In this document: piece by piece, positions 18,241 to 27,865 of the stretch | Position numbering within the stretch: the first letter of the stretch is position 1 | Layout of the letters: every line of letters starts with the position of its first letter | Assembly: GCA_031292455.1 (NCBI GenBank) | Contig: JARLHC010000155.1 | Location: forward strand, 1-64,000 | DNA: 64,000 nt | Direction of reading: 5' to 3' | From: Ignavibacteriaceae bacterium | Lineage (GTDB): Bacteria > Bacteroidota > Ignavibacteria > Ignavibacteriales > Ignavibacteriaceae | Notes under the pieces: generated by a model | The model's input: only the letters and a program-made list of their open reading frames with translations | What the model was told of the DNA's origin: nothing | Databases searched by the model: none | Translations under genes and position numbers: made by a program

Positions 18241-19506
18241 CTAGTTATTAATCTCACCATGAATTATCCCACTGAGTTTTTCAGCTATTACTTTCCGATC
18301 GAATTGTCTTACTAAATCAAGGTTTGTCTTAAAGCTATCCGAGAGATCAAAAAAACTGCTACCGTTTTCATGATAATTAAAAATCATGCCCGCATTAGTC
18401 AATTTAAGAATTTCTCTAACTTCTTTATTATCATCTCCAAAAGCAATTATTGGTCGGCCGGTTCTGAGGTATTCGAAAAGTTTTCCCGGTACATGTCTCG
18501 GTTCACTTGCACAAACCAAGAGATATTTCGCGTTTACTAATTCAGTAAGTAACTCTTTGTAAGATAAAAAACCTGCATATTTGGTATATTCTTCTAATCC
18601 CGCTTGTTTGATTTCATTTCTTATTGCCGGAGCAACTGATCCAATAAATTTTATTTTAAGTTTCTTACCAGATATGATTTTCTCTTTAATCAGTTTCCAA
18701 AAATCAACAGGATTTTGATAATCGAAGATATTTCCCGCATGTAGAATTGTATCATAATTAGCACTCTCAGTACATTTAATATTTTTAAATGATTCCTCAT
18801 CATATCCCCAATACAATACAAAAGATTTTTCGTTTAGGAAGTTATACTTCTTTACATAATCATCTCTCATGGTTTGAGTTACAAAAATTGAGGAGGTGGA
18901 ATTCTTAAGTATCTTCTTTTCAAAATAATTATCCAGTGCAAGGGTTGCTTTATTTCTCTTAAATTCTCTATAATATATAATATCTACCCAGGGATCAATA
19001 AATATAGGGTAAAATGGAATATGGAATAATTTACTTAGTTTGTTTCCTATAAGATGTGTAGAGTGTGGCGGACCTATGGATATCACAGCATCTATTGCAT
19101 TTTCCCTAATAATCATCCTTCCCCGCTTTACGGCACTGAAATACCATCCCACTCTTGCATCAGGGACAAACAAATTCATCCTTATCCAAATCGAAATCCG
19201 GTGTGAAAGACTTTTATTGGTTTTGGAAATGGTCTCTGAGTCTATAATATGTTCTTCCTTACCCCTTCCGGTGAACATTTTGTACATTTTGAATGGTTCA
19301 ATTGATCGGGATTTGTATACTTTAAGTGAGGGATTTATTTCTTTAAAAAGGCTTTCATCCTTCCTTGTGTAAGAATCTTCCTGAACAGTTAATACAATTG
19401 GCTCACATCCAAATTCAGGGAGATACTTAATTATTTTTAACGGCCAGTGTAGACTTGCCTTTCCCGAAGGGGGCCAGAAATAGGTTAAAACTAAAACTTT
19501 TTTCAT
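18241..19506 (-). CDS. GT4-type glycosyltransferase
   Basis: 421 residues with the two-domain GT-B layout. The N-terminal acceptor domain opens LVLTYFWPPSGKASLHWPLK, with SIGPPHSTHLIGNKL later. The C-terminal donor domain has ILHAGNIFDYQNP, KFIGSV and the E-x7-E-like region VCASEPRHVPGKLFEYLRTGRPI. A role in glycan or surface polysaccharide assembly is likely. Donor and acceptor cannot be named. No sugar-biosynthesis cluster surrounds it. Confidence 0.87.
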   Translation of the reverse strand: MKKVLVLTYFWPPSGKASLHWPLKIIKYLPEFGCEPIVLTVQEDSYTRKDESLFKEINPSLKVYKSRSIEPFKMYKMFTGRGKEEHIIDSETISKTNKSLSHRISIWIRMNLFVPDARVGWYFSAVKRGRMIIRENAIDAVISIGPPHSTHLIGNKLSKLFHIPFYPIFIDPWVDIIYYREFKRNKATLALDNYFEKKILKNSTSSIFVTQTMRDDYVKKYNFLNEKSFVLYWGYDEESFKNIKCTESANYDTILHAGNIFDYQNPVDFWKLIKEKIISGKKLKIKFIGSVAPAIRNEIKQAGLEEYTKYAGFLSYKELLTELVNAKYLLVCASEPRHVPGKLFEYLRTGRPIIAFGDDNKEVREILKLTNAGMIFNYHENGSSFFDLSDSFKTNLDLVRQFDRKVIAEKLSGIIHGEINN

Positions 19507-19541
19507 CTATGATAAATTTACGAAAAAAGCAGGTGTTTTTG

Positions 19542-20078
19542 TCAGGACTTCTTGAGCAGTTTATTTATAACGTCTGTATAATCTGACATTGGAACAAGTC
19601 CAATATGTTTATCAACAATATCCCCATTTCTATCAATAATAAAAGAAGTTGGAATTCCTTCAACTCCCCCATATTGTTGTGTTACTTCAAGTGTACCATA
19701 TACAATTGGATAATTAATCCCTATTTTCTGTGCAAATGGTATTACCTCTCCCTTGGTTTCAGTATCCAGGGATACACCTATTATCACTACATCATTTGCA
19801 TATTGTTTTTGTATTTCAATCAAATCAGGTATACCTCTTCTGCAGGGGCCACACCAGGTAGCCCAGAAATCAACAATTACAACTTTCCCCTTATAATCAG
19901 ATAATTTTATATCCTTCCCGTCTGTGGAAGGTAATGTGAATTCAGGCGCCTTATTATTATCACTTGTGGTATTTGCCGTTTCCTTGCCTGTGATTGGCTT
20001 ATTTTCATTACCATTATTTTTTGAGCATCCTATAAGCGTACTAACTAATAATAGTGAGATAAATAATTTATACATCAT
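19542..20078 (-). CDS. TlpA/ResA-like thioredoxin-fold lipoprotein
   Basis: About 178 residues. A short hydrophobic signal ends in the lipobox LIGC (C18), followed by an Asn/Lys-rich linker. The AhpC/TSA-redoxin domain follows, with ATWCGPCRRGIPDL as the CxxC active site and GIPTSFIID holding the cis-proline loop. It should be a membrane-anchored thiol-disulfide reductant outside the cytoplasm. Two adjacent ATGs are possible; the second (20075) sits at better spacing from AGGAG. Confidence 0.92.
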   Translation of the reverse strand: MMYKLFISLLLVSTLIGCSKNNGNENKPITGKETANTTSDNNKAPEFTLPSTDGKDIKLSDYKGKVVIVDFWATWCGPCRRGIPDLIEIQKQYANDVVIIGVSLDTETKGEVIPFAQKIGINYPIVYGTLEVTQQYGGVEGIPTSFIIDRNGDIVDKHIGLVPMSDYTDVINKLLKKS

Positions 20079-20093
20079 ATTCTCCTTAATGCA

Positions 20094-20354
20094 TCATTTA
20101 TGAGTTTCAAATTCAAGCTCACTGCTTACCTTCTTACTTGGCTGCTCCTGAGTTGATGGATTATAAGTAGGTGGATATGGTCCTTTATCGGGAACCTGAA
20201 CTGTATTGTTCATTATAAAGAAAAATAAAAGAACAATTAGAAAGATGACTGTCCATATAGTGTTTTTATATCTTGGATCTATCAAAGGCTTTCTAACGGG
20301 TGCTTTTTTCCCTATCTGTCTTTCCTTTATATTACTATTCTTTTTTTGTGCCAT
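20094..20354 (-). CDS. Small single-pass membrane protein
   Basis: 86 residues from the ATG at 20354. A longer frame starts at a TTG (20426), but its extra 24 residues look untranslated. There is a basic N-terminus, one membrane helix (TIWTVIFLIVLLFFFIMNN) at about residues 34-52 and a Pro-rich hydrophilic tail. The shape recalls the N-terminal anchor of FtsH-type proteases, with nothing else attached. Function unknown. It lies between the redoxin and GH13 genes on the same strand with short gaps. Confidence 0.6.
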   Translation of the reverse strand: MAQKKNSNIKERQIGKKAPVRKPLIDPRYKNTIWTVIFLIVLLFFFIMNNTVQVPDKGPYPPTYNPSTQEQPSKKVSSELEFETHK

Positions 20355-20434
20355 ATAAATAAGATGATTAAAATTTAATTTGGATTCATTAAAAATAAGA
20401 AAATTGTCAGGAATTCCTAATGTCAAAACAAAAG

Positions 20435-21913
20435 CTATACAATCTCTTGAAATATAAAAATATGACTGGCAAATCCTTTTAATTCAATAAATATTCCCAC
20501 ATTATTTAGCTCTGATACCGAACGGTCGAATACCTTCCCATTTAACTGGTCGTATAATACTATAAACTCTTTTTCCGACTTAATATCAAGCTTTATCCTG
20601 CACTGACTTGTCAATTCAGAATAGTTGATTATTACTAATGCCCTTGAATCCTTGTAAGACCATTGCCAGGAAAATAAGTTCTGGAATGATAAATTTCCGT
20701 TTCCTGCTGTGATAGGTTCCAGAATTTCCCACTTCCCATAAACAAAAATATCTTCCTTTGTGATATTTAATAATTTATCATAATACCGATAAACTGTATT
20801 TGATACTTTTTCATCTGGTTCTCTTCCAAGCTGAACGGGAAGTTTAATCTTTTTTCCCTCAAACTGACCGTCATAATAAAACTTCATTCCTTGTATTGTA
20901 CTCATAACTGTAGCGGCAGCTAATGACCTGTATTTTCCGAATTTTGCAACTGCTCTGGTTTCATCATGGTTCTCAATAAATCTTACAGATTTTATTTGAA
21001 AATCCAAATCTGCCTTTAAATGATCTTTTACCCCCTGAATATAATTTGTAGCAAGCCGGTCCGTTAACCTTTTATCATATGTGTAATCAAATCCAAGCTG
21101 CTGAAGGTCCCATTCCAGATCCCAATATGCTTCTGCAATAAAAAGGAAATTGCCGCTTTTCTGCTTAACAGTTCTTATTGCCATATCCCAAAATTCATCC
21201 TTGGGCTTTGTATATTCCGGCTTATTCAGAACACCAACCCATGTATTAAAAAAAACATTATTCAAGGGGAGCATGGCCATATCGCATCTTACTCCATCAC
21301 ATACATCTGTCAACTTTAACAGAATACTGCATAAAAAATCCCTTGCTTTACTATTAAAGAAATTAACCTGTACTGTATCCTGCCATGCCGGAAATAGTGG
21401 ATCCCTCCCATGTGCGTAATAATTGTCAGGATTATATTGATCTTTAAAAAAAGTATATTGATCCCTTTCATAATACTCTTCATCAACCGGAAGAAATATG
21501 CCGGGATTAGCTTTTAATACTGTGGATTCAACACTGAAATGGTTAGGCACAAAATCAAGGAGAAGTTTAATCCCTATATCGTTAAGCCTCTTCTTTAATT
21601 CAAGCAGATCTTCCCACGTTCCTAATTCAGGATTTACTTCATATTCATCAATTGAATAAGGAGAACCAATAACATCTTCTCTTTTCCAGTCCTTTAATGC
21701 TTTATTATATGTGCTTACTAAATCCGGCGTAAGGCAATATTTATCTATTGCACCGGGACATGTCTTCCAGATTCCCATTAACCAAACAATATTTATCCCC
21801 TTCTGCGATAGTTCTAAGAAAAACTTAGTTGGAAGATCTGATAATTTCTTATTTAATTTTTTTAGCCAGACCCTGGTATTAATTTCATAAAGCTTTGGAT
21901 TAATAAACACCAT
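20435..21913 (-). CDS. GH13 alpha-amylase family enzyme
   Basis: 492 residues with the (beta/alpha)8 barrel motifs of family 13: LLDFVPNHFS (region I), the nucleophile Asp in GVRCDMAM (region II), the acid/base Glu in FIAEAYW (region III) and FIENHDETRA (region IV), then an all-beta C-terminal domain. No signal peptide, so it is probably cytoplasmic and acts on internal alpha-glucans or maltodextrins. The exact specificity is unclear. Confidence 0.88.
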   Translation of the reverse strand: MVFINPKLYEINTRVWLKKLNKKLSDLPTKFFLELSQKGINIVWLMGIWKTCPGAIDKYCLTPDLVSTYNKALKDWKREDVIGSPYSIDEYEVNPELGTWEDLLELKKRLNDIGIKLLLDFVPNHFSVESTVLKANPGIFLPVDEEYYERDQYTFFKDQYNPDNYYAHGRDPLFPAWQDTVQVNFFNSKARDFLCSILLKLTDVCDGVRCDMAMLPLNNVFFNTWVGVLNKPEYTKPKDEFWDMAIRTVKQKSGNFLFIAEAYWDLEWDLQQLGFDYTYDKRLTDRLATNYIQGVKDHLKADLDFQIKSVRFIENHDETRAVAKFGKYRSLAAATVMSTIQGMKFYYDGQFEGKKIKLPVQLGREPDEKVSNTVYRYYDKLLNITKEDIFVYGKWEILEPITAGNGNLSFQNLFSWQWSYKDSRALVIINYSELTSQCRIKLDIKSEKEFIVLYDQLNGKVFDRSVSELNNVGIFIELKGFASHIFIFQEIV

Positions 21914-22225
21914 CCTTATAATTATTGTATGTCAAAATATTAAAAAATTACCACATAAATTATGATATCATTAACTTATGATATTATTATTTATAAGATA
22001 TTTGGCTAAAAGCTGTTAAGGTCAGAAATTATTCCTCTGCCACTTATATTTTGAAAATATGAACAACATGAATATATTTCTAATAGATATTGAAAGATTA
22101 GTGTGTTTACTCTTTTATGCCCGTTTTGAGCATAAAAGATAATTTATAAAACCTAAAAATACACAATGGTGACCGGTTTCTCTGATTTTTTTAACATGTG
22201 ATTATGAACTAATTAAGGTAGAAGG
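21914..22225. other. Intergenic spacer with one hairpin
   Basis: Divergent spacer between the GH13 gene and the motor-like pair. AT-rich, presumably holding both promoters. The only clear structure is a perfect 10-bp inverted repeat, TCTTTTATGC (22111-22120) and GCATAAAAGA (22130-22139), with a 9-nt loop and no T-run. No RNA gene or ORF seen. Confidence 0.6.
22111..22139. promoter_or_regulatory. 10-bp inverted repeat upstream of the motor-like pair
   Basis: Perfect stem TCTTTTATGC / GCATAAAAGA around CCGTTTTGA, 87 bp before the start of the next plus-strand gene. It could be an operator or a 5'-UTR hairpin. There is no T-tract on either side, so an intrinsic terminator is unlikely. Confidence 0.35.
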
Positions 22226-23203
22226 ATGATAACAACAGAAATGAACACCGATAAGAGTGTAAGCAGCAATACACCGGATTCGGAAACCAATATTTTGGAT
22301 GAGAAAGTCGACGCTTATAAGAAAGAGGCTGTTCAGCAGATTAAATTTTCCGTTATATTAAAACCCGCATTTATCTCTTTCATCGCTCTCATTATTTCTT
22401 TCTTTCTGGATCTCGCTAATGTACCTATACTCGGTAATATCTCCGCAAAAATGGCTAAAAGCCTTTTCCCTACATGGCAGGCAAATACTGAAGCCCTGGT
22501 ACCGTACAGCTTTTGGTGGATTCCTGTTGTTGTATATGTCCTTTTCATTTCTCTTTCCTTAAGCGTGTTCATAAAACTGAAGAAAGAAATAATCAGAATA
22601 CCATCTACCGATACTGTAGATAAGGTGGTTTCTTCCTATACAACAATTGTAGATAGCATATCAATGTCTCTCCCCCTTATCGGCGCAGCTATCCTACTTA
22701 TAAGCGTTAAACTGGGCGATGAGGTCTTCCTCGGCCTGTCCGTTCCTTTTGAAGTAAAGGCCTTAATCGTTCTCGCTATCGGTAAATTGTTTGAACCTGT
22801 TTTGGATCAACTGGGACTGGAATTCCAGAATGTTGCCGATAATGTTAAAAACATGAAAGAACGTTATTACTCTCAGTTGCAGATCAGAAATTCCAAAAGT
22901 ATAGTTAAACAACTGAGCTTGCAAACTAATAACCAAAACCCGGTACCCGGAATTGTATCCGGTGATCTCGACCAGTACAGGTTAATTCTTACTCAGACTT
23001 CTCAGTTAAGCGAAGCAATATTAAAAAACTTCAACTCTATATCTGAAGTGCTTGATAAGATTAATAACATGCAGGGATTATCGGTTGAGAAAATACAACA
23101 AATGAAAACTATGGCTGATTCAATTTCTATTGCCGCCAGTAATCTCAATGATGAACGTACCCTGACCGGATTAAAATATCTGGAATCTATAGTTAAAAAA
23201 TAG
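22226..23203 (+). CDS. Four-helix membrane protein with cytoplasmic coiled coil, GldL/MotA-like motor subunit candidate
   Basis: 325 residues. Four predicted membrane helices lie at about 43-66, 96-117, 146-163 and 170-192, followed by a long hydrophilic helical tail (about 195-325). The third and fourth helices (LPLIGAAILLISVKLGDE, then ALIVLAIGKLFEPV) resemble the two helices of GldL, the T9SS/gliding motor subunit, including a helix-borne glutamate (E176) and an FEP-type exit (E190). GldL itself has only two helices, so this is an extended form or a related stator. Ten bases separate it from the next gene. I did not recognise a named family with certainty. Confidence 0.55.
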   Translation: MITTEMNTDKSVSSNTPDSETNILDEKVDAYKKEAVQQIKFSVILKPAFISFIALIISFFLDLANVPILGNISAKMAKSLFPTWQANTEALVPYSFWWIPVVVYVLFISLSLSVFIKLKKEIIRIPSTDTVDKVVSSYTTIVDSISMSLPLIGAAILLISVKLGDEVFLGLSVPFEVKALIVLAIGKLFEPVLDQLGLEFQNVADNVKNMKERYYSQLQIRNSKSIVKQLSLQTNNQNPVPGIVSGDLDQYRLILTQTSQLSEAILKNFNSISEVLDKINNMQGLSVEKIQQMKTMADSISIAASNLNDERTLTGLKYLESIVKK

Positions 23204-23212
23204 AGAGCTATT

Positions 23213-24175
23213 ATGATTAGGAAAAATCGCGACACTAAGTTTATCATTTATCAGGTCCTTTACATTTTTGTTATTACTGTCCTTGCTCTCAAAGGCGCAA
23301 ATCTCGATCTGAGCCGTGTAGTTAAAAAGGATTCAGTTGTTAGTAAAAGTGTCAGGGATTCCCTCGTTGCGTTTATTGATACTCTTTATAAAAAAGGGGT
23401 TAATTTCAATATTAAAGTAGATGAAAATGCTTCCGTTGAAAATGTTGAACTGAAGGAAAAACTTGCTCATATGAATGAAAGGGTTGCCGTATTAACAAAA
23501 GCAATCAGAGAAACACCTCCGGAAGTGCCTCCTGCTCCCCCTGCTAAAGAGGAACCTAAGGAACAAACAAAAATTCTTCAGTCCCCTCTGGCTATAAGCC
23601 AAACCTTTATTCAGAATACCTGGAACAAGGCCAAAAATACAGGCAATGTACCAACTTATATCTATGATTCAAGAAACATGTCAAACCCTATCGCTGTTGT
23701 CTCGCCTGGACAGGAAAAGGTATTCGACTTAACTGACCAAAAAGAAATTATTGTAAAATTCGGAAGTCAGGAACAGAGGATAACCGTTAACCCCAGAAGA
23801 CCGACTGAAATTAAGATCACCAGGGCAACTACTAAAATGGATGCTTCCGATATCTATGTCTCCGAACTCCAAAGAATTACCGGCTTTACTGTCACTGTTA
23901 TAGATGAACGCCCCGATCAGTTAAAAATATCTTATTCAGGTCCAATTTCCGTCAGCGGACCAGCTAAAGATGCAAAAGGTAATATGGTTTACCAGGTTTC
24001 CCTTAATATTGCTTCAAGCGAACAGAAATTTAATGAATGGGCTGATAGGAACAGTGGCCTTCGTACCTCTGATGGTAAATATAAAGCCAATTTTTTCTTT
24101 ACTTCTGTAGATCAGAGGACTAAGAGCAAAGTACAGGTTGGTGATGCCTTCTATTTCACTGATTATTCAAAATAA
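23213..24175 (+). CDS. Single-anchor periplasmic protein, GldM-like motor partner candidate
   Basis: 320 residues with a short basic cytoplasmic start, one helix at about 10-27 (reading YIFVITVLALKG), a coiled-coil stretch, a Pro-rich linker (about 102-118) and a beta-rich C-terminal domain. The helix aligns without gaps to the N-terminal helix of GldM as I remember it (YLVFIAMMALNM, same residue numbers), placing K9 where GldM has R9. It is shorter than GldM (about 515). Neighbouring gldK and gldN genes are absent. Function is inferred from topology and pairing only. Confidence 0.5.
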   Translation: MIRKNRDTKFIIYQVLYIFVITVLALKGANLDLSRVVKKDSVVSKSVRDSLVAFIDTLYKKGVNFNIKVDENASVENVELKEKLAHMNERVAVLTKAIRETPPEVPPAPPAKEEPKEQTKILQSPLAISQTFIQNTWNKAKNTGNVPTYIYDSRNMSNPIAVVSPGQEKVFDLTDQKEIIVKFGSQEQRITVNPRRPTEIKITRATTKMDASDIYVSELQRITGFTVTVIDERPDQLKISYSGPISVSGPAKDAKGNMVYQVSLNIASSEQKFNEWADRNSGLRTSDGKYKANFFFTSVDQRTKSKVQVGDAFYFTDYSK

Positions 24176-24188
24176 ATATTTGACCCTT

Positions 24189-24929
24189 TCAGATTATTAA
24201 AGAAGCAGCATCCTTATCTATTAGAAATTCCAGACTTCCGCTTGTCGGATTGATTCTGCCTGCAGGATATTTATCCTTCTCCCCCCTTAATATCTCATGC
24301 ACTATTTCCGCCTTATCCTTACCTGCTATAACAAATGTTACATTTTCTGCATTATTAATTATTGCTTCGGTAAGCGTTATCCTGATTTGACCCGTTTCCG
24401 GAAACCTCGATATAGCAGTAATCCCCTCGTATTCTTCCATAAATTGAGTCCCGGGAAATATTGATGCAGTGTGCCCGTCTTTCCCCATTCCAAGCAGTAT
24501 CCAGTCAAATTCAGGTAAACTACTATGCTTCTTGCTTACATTGTTAACTATCTCATTACCATAACGCTTAACCTCTAACTGCGGAACAATCTCCCCTTTA
24601 ATCCTGTGAATGTTTTCTTCAGGTATTGGTATTTTATTTATAAGAACCTCTTTTATAGCACGGTAATTACTCCCCTGATCCGTTGGTGGTACCATCCTCT
24701 CATCTACCCAGAAAAAATGGATCCTCTTCCAGATAATATCCTGTAAAAATTCCCGTGCAGATAATCTGCTTAAATATAAACCCGGAGTTACTCCTCCCGA
24801 TAGAGCAATAAATATGTTTTCCTTTTCTCCTAAAAGCTTTCCGACCCGCTCTTTAAAAAGAATTGCAAATTGATCGGCCAGTTCTTCAGTGTTTGAATAA
24901 ATATTATAATTCACAATATAATCCGTCAT
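24189..24929 (-). CDS. pgl: 6-phosphogluconolactonase
   Basis: Hydrolyses 6-phosphogluconolactone in the oxidative pentose phosphate pathway. 246 residues with ALSGGVTPG, FWVDERMVPPTDQGSNY and LLGMGKDGHTASIFPG, all diagnostic of the DevB/Pgl family. Its start overlaps the end of zwf by 26 nt, so the two are translationally coupled. Convergent with the motor-like pair (13-nt gap). Confidence 0.95.
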   Translation of the reverse strand: MTDYIVNYNIYSNTEELADQFAILFKERVGKLLGEKENIFIALSGGVTPGLYLSRLSAREFLQDIIWKRIHFFWVDERMVPPTDQGSNYRAIKEVLINKIPIPEENIHRIKGEIVPQLEVKRYGNEIVNNVSKKHSSLPEFDWILLGMGKDGHTASIFPGTQFMEEYEGITAISRFPETGQIRITLTEAIINNAENVTFVIAGKDKAEIVHEILRGEKDKYPAGRINPTSGSLEFLIDKDAASLII

Positions 24930-26436
24930 CTGTTAAATTCTTACACGGGTATCTCCATTCAGATTTGGAATTCTCAAACAAGTCAAAGGATTCCATCGGG
25001 CCCCATGTGCCTGCAGGATATCCATAAATCTTTATTTCCTTATTCTCTTTCCACTGATTAAGTATCGGGTCCACAAACCGCCAGCATTCCTCCACTGCAT
25101 CGCCTCTCGCGTAAAGTGTAGAATCAGCAAGCATGCAGTCCAGCAATAACCTTCCATATGCAGGCGGTAACTCAACTTCCGATATATCAGAATAATGGAA
25201 GTCCATGTTTACATTCTGAATCTTATATCCCGCACCGGGTTGCTTCAATCCTATTTTCAATAATATCCCTTCATCCGGCTGTATCCTGATAATTAACTGG
25301 TTAACAGTCTGTTCAGCATTATCAGTGGAAAACAGGTGATGAGGTGTTTTCTTAAAATGAATTACAACCTCTGTTACTCTTGTAGGCAACCGTTTGCCTG
25401 CTCGTATATAAAATGGTACTCCTCCCCATCTCCAGTTATCAATAAAGAATTTAATTGCAGCAAATGTTTCTATCCTCGAGTCAGGTGCCACTCCCTTTTC
25501 TTCCCTGTATCCTGGTATTTTTTCTCCCCTTATTAATGATTCAGTATATTGTCCCCTCACTGCATATTTCTCAACTTCTTCTTCCTTAATATGCCTCAGT
25601 GACTGGAATACCTTTAAGGTTTCATTTCTTACTGCATTCGCTCTGAATGAAGACGGCGGTTCCATCGCAATAAATCCTACTATCTGCAGCATATGGTTTT
25701 GTATCATATCTCTTAGAGCGCCAGAACCTTCATAATATCCCCCGCGCCCCTCTACTCCTATAAATTCCGAAGAAGTTATTTCTATATGATCTATAAAGTT
25801 CCTGTTCCACATCGGCTCGAATATACCATTTGCAAATCTAAGTACAAGTACATTCTGCACCGTCTCCTTGCCTAAGTAATGGTCAATCCTGTAAATCTGG
25901 TTCTCATTAAATATATCATGCAGATGCCCGTTAAGCTTTCTGGCTGATTCATAATCAAATCCAAATGGTTTCTCAATAATTATTTTCTTGCTTCCGTGCT
26001 CATCAGGTGTGTCCTGCAGATTATAAACTCCTAAATTGGAAACAATAGTTTCATAAAGCTGCGGAGGGGTAGCAAGGTAATAAATAAAATTACCGTGAGT
26101 TACTTTTAATGCATTAAGTTCATCTAATTTTTCTTTAAGAAGCATGTAATCCCTTACTTCTTCTGTATTTATCGGCAGATAATATGCATTTGCTGCAAAG
26201 TTTTTCAATAAATCCTTATCTATTTCTTTTGATTCAGAATACTTTATCACTGCCTCAATTATGTTTTGTCTGAACTGGTCATCAGTAAATTTCGTCCGGC
26301 TTACCCCAAGGATTGCAAAATCATCGCATAATAATTCCTGCTTATATAATTCGAAGAGTGAAGGGATTAACTTCTTCTTAGTTAAATCCCCTGAAGCGCC
26401 AAAGATCACCATTATACTGTTATGTGGCCTGTTCAT
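24904..26436 (-). CDS. zwf: Glucose-6-phosphate 1-dehydrogenase
   Basis: First enzyme of the oxidative pentose phosphate pathway. 510 residues, the standard length, with the nucleotide-binding GASGDLTKKKL at the N-terminus and the catalytic RIDHYLGKE motif. GGAAAG precedes the ATG. Followed by overlapping pgl. With rpiB, tal and pgi 10 kb away it forms a nearly complete pathway split over two operons. Confidence 0.97.
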   Translation of the reverse strand: MNRPHNSIMVIFGASGDLTKKKLIPSLFELYKQELLCDDFAILGVSRTKFTDDQFRQNIIEAVIKYSESKEIDKDLLKNFAANAYYLPINTEEVRDYMLLKEKLDELNALKVTHGNFIYYLATPPQLYETIVSNLGVYNLQDTPDEHGSKKIIIEKPFGFDYESARKLNGHLHDIFNENQIYRIDHYLGKETVQNVLVLRFANGIFEPMWNRNFIDHIEITSSEFIGVEGRGGYYEGSGALRDMIQNHMLQIVGFIAMEPPSSFRANAVRNETLKVFQSLRHIKEEEVEKYAVRGQYTESLIRGEKIPGYREEKGVAPDSRIETFAAIKFFIDNWRWGGVPFYIRAGKRLPTRVTEVVIHFKKTPHHLFSTDNAEQTVNQLIIRIQPDEGILLKIGLKQPGAGYKIQNVNMDFHYSDISEVELPPAYGRLLLDCMLADSTLYARGDAVEECWRFVDPILNQWKENKEIKIYGYPAGTWGPMESFDLFENSKSEWRYPCKNLTDDGLYCEL

Positions 26437-26596
26437 TTTACTTTCCGTTAAGATTTCAATTAAATATCATATATTACATAAAAATATACAAATTCAATTT
26501 AATAAGTGTACCTCTTTAAAGTAACCTTATTATATATCAACATTTATTATCCTTAATAATTTTTCGATAAATTTGTTAATCATAATTCTCTATTAA

Positions 26597-27394
26597 ATGA
26601 AACAGAACATTATCCTCTGGCTTGGTACAATCATTATCACATTCCTTGCTGGTTATATGCACAATGTAACCGGTCCGGATTACCCCGTGTCAGGAACTAT
26701 CGGTATCCATGGACAAAAGGTTACATTCAAATTCGATAAGATATACAGCGGAAATGACAGTTATAATGTCATTATTAAATCGGATGTCAAGGATGTTAAA
26801 GCATTTCTGCTATGGAAAGATATTCCTCCTTATCACCTTTCTCCCGGCCTGCTGAAACAGTTACCATCAGTCTGGCATAGGGCAGTAATGTCGGATTCCG
26901 GGTCATTCATTAAAGGCCGGATTCCTAAGCATAATCCGGAAACCTTTGCCGCTTACCGCACTGAGTTAAATTACAATGGAAAACAGTATTTCCTTCCTGA
27001 AGATAAACCTGTTACAATTAAATTTTTGGGATATGTCAACTCTTCGGTAATGAATATATTCTATTTCGTTCTCTTCGGCGGACTTATACTTGCTGTCAGA
27101 ACAGGACTTGAATCTTTCAATAACAACCGCCGCATAGGTATGTATACAATTTTTACTTGCATATTCTTTTTCTTATACGCTGTCTGCCTTGTCCCCTTGA
27201 AAAGTTCATACGAACTGAATGCACTTAACCATTTTGTTCCCCCGATCCATTCCCTTATTACATTTCAATCCCTATCCCTCCTTCTTCTTTGGATAATTGG
27301 ATTATCCCTTATCTTTAATTTTAAGGGGAATAAAATAATCCCGTTGGTTCTCTCCTCACTAACCGTAATTTTATATATTTTTATCCATTTATAG
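26597..27394 (+). CDS. Membrane protein of unknown function, extracytoplasmic domain plus four C-terminal helices
   Basis: 265 residues. An N-terminal hydrophobic anchor (about 4-22) is followed by an extracytoplasmic soluble domain to about residue 150. Four membrane helices follow, the last ending at the C-terminus in YIFIHL. No catalytic motif or family recognised. Starts 160 bp upstream-divergent from zwf. No strong ribosome-binding site. Confidence 0.65.
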   Translation: MKQNIILWLGTIIITFLAGYMHNVTGPDYPVSGTIGIHGQKVTFKFDKIYSGNDSYNVIIKSDVKDVKAFLLWKDIPPYHLSPGLLKQLPSVWHRAVMSDSGSFIKGRIPKHNPETFAAYRTELNYNGKQYFLPEDKPVTIKFLGYVNSSVMNIFYFVLFGGLILAVRTGLESFNNNRRIGMYTIFTCIFFFLYAVCLVPLKSSYELNALNHFVPPIHSLITFQSLSLLLLWIIGLSLIFNFKGNKIIPLVLSSLTVILYIFIHL

Positions 27395-27865
27395 TCGAAA
27401 CAATCCATAACTTTAAGCATTTCGACCATGCGGTCGACCCCCTAATTTAGTTTCAAAACGAGACATTTACTTAAAAACTACCCCCGTATCCTGAACGAGA
27501 GATGATTGGGAGATGAACGGCTTGGTAACGACTCAGATATACATGTCTCAAAATGTATCATACACATCATTTTTGACCCGGTTTGCCTCTGAATCAGGCT
27601 ACTCTAAATAATCTTGGATTCAGTGTAGTTGAGGGATTTACAGAAAGTCTTCGTTGGATAATGTTTAATGGTGATTAAATTCTCGGGGAAAAAACACCGG
27701 CAGAATAATAAGATGAATTTCTCATTCTATAAATGAAGTAAAAAAGAAAATAAATAAGTGCTGTTTTGCACTGCTTTAACAGCACTTATATAAATCAGAT
27801 AATTAACGATTTACTTAAAACTATTTGTAACTTCATCCCAAATTTTAAGTAAATTTTCCTTTATT
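27395..27865. other. Gene-free spacer, 471 bp
   Basis: Holds the terminator at 27754-27789 for the minus-strand ferredoxin and a short inverted repeat TCGACC-ATGC-GGTCGA (27422-27437). Locally it is less AT-rich than the flanks, and no ORF with coding character was seen. It may be a decayed gene or a scar of an old insertion, but no transposase remnant is recognisable. Confidence 0.5.
27754..27789 (-). terminator. Intrinsic terminator for the 66-aa ferredoxin gene
   Basis: Perfect 12-bp stem ATAAGTGCTGTT / AACAGCACTTAT with a 12-nt loop. Read on the minus strand it is followed by a T-rich tract (complement of the A-rich run just left of 27754). It sits about 76 nt past the stop of the minus-strand ferredoxin. 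Confidence 0.75.

Noticed and set aside
27395-27865. Possible IS or transposon remnant around the inverted repeat 27422-27437
   Set aside because: No transposase fragment, target duplication or longer terminal repeats could be identified.
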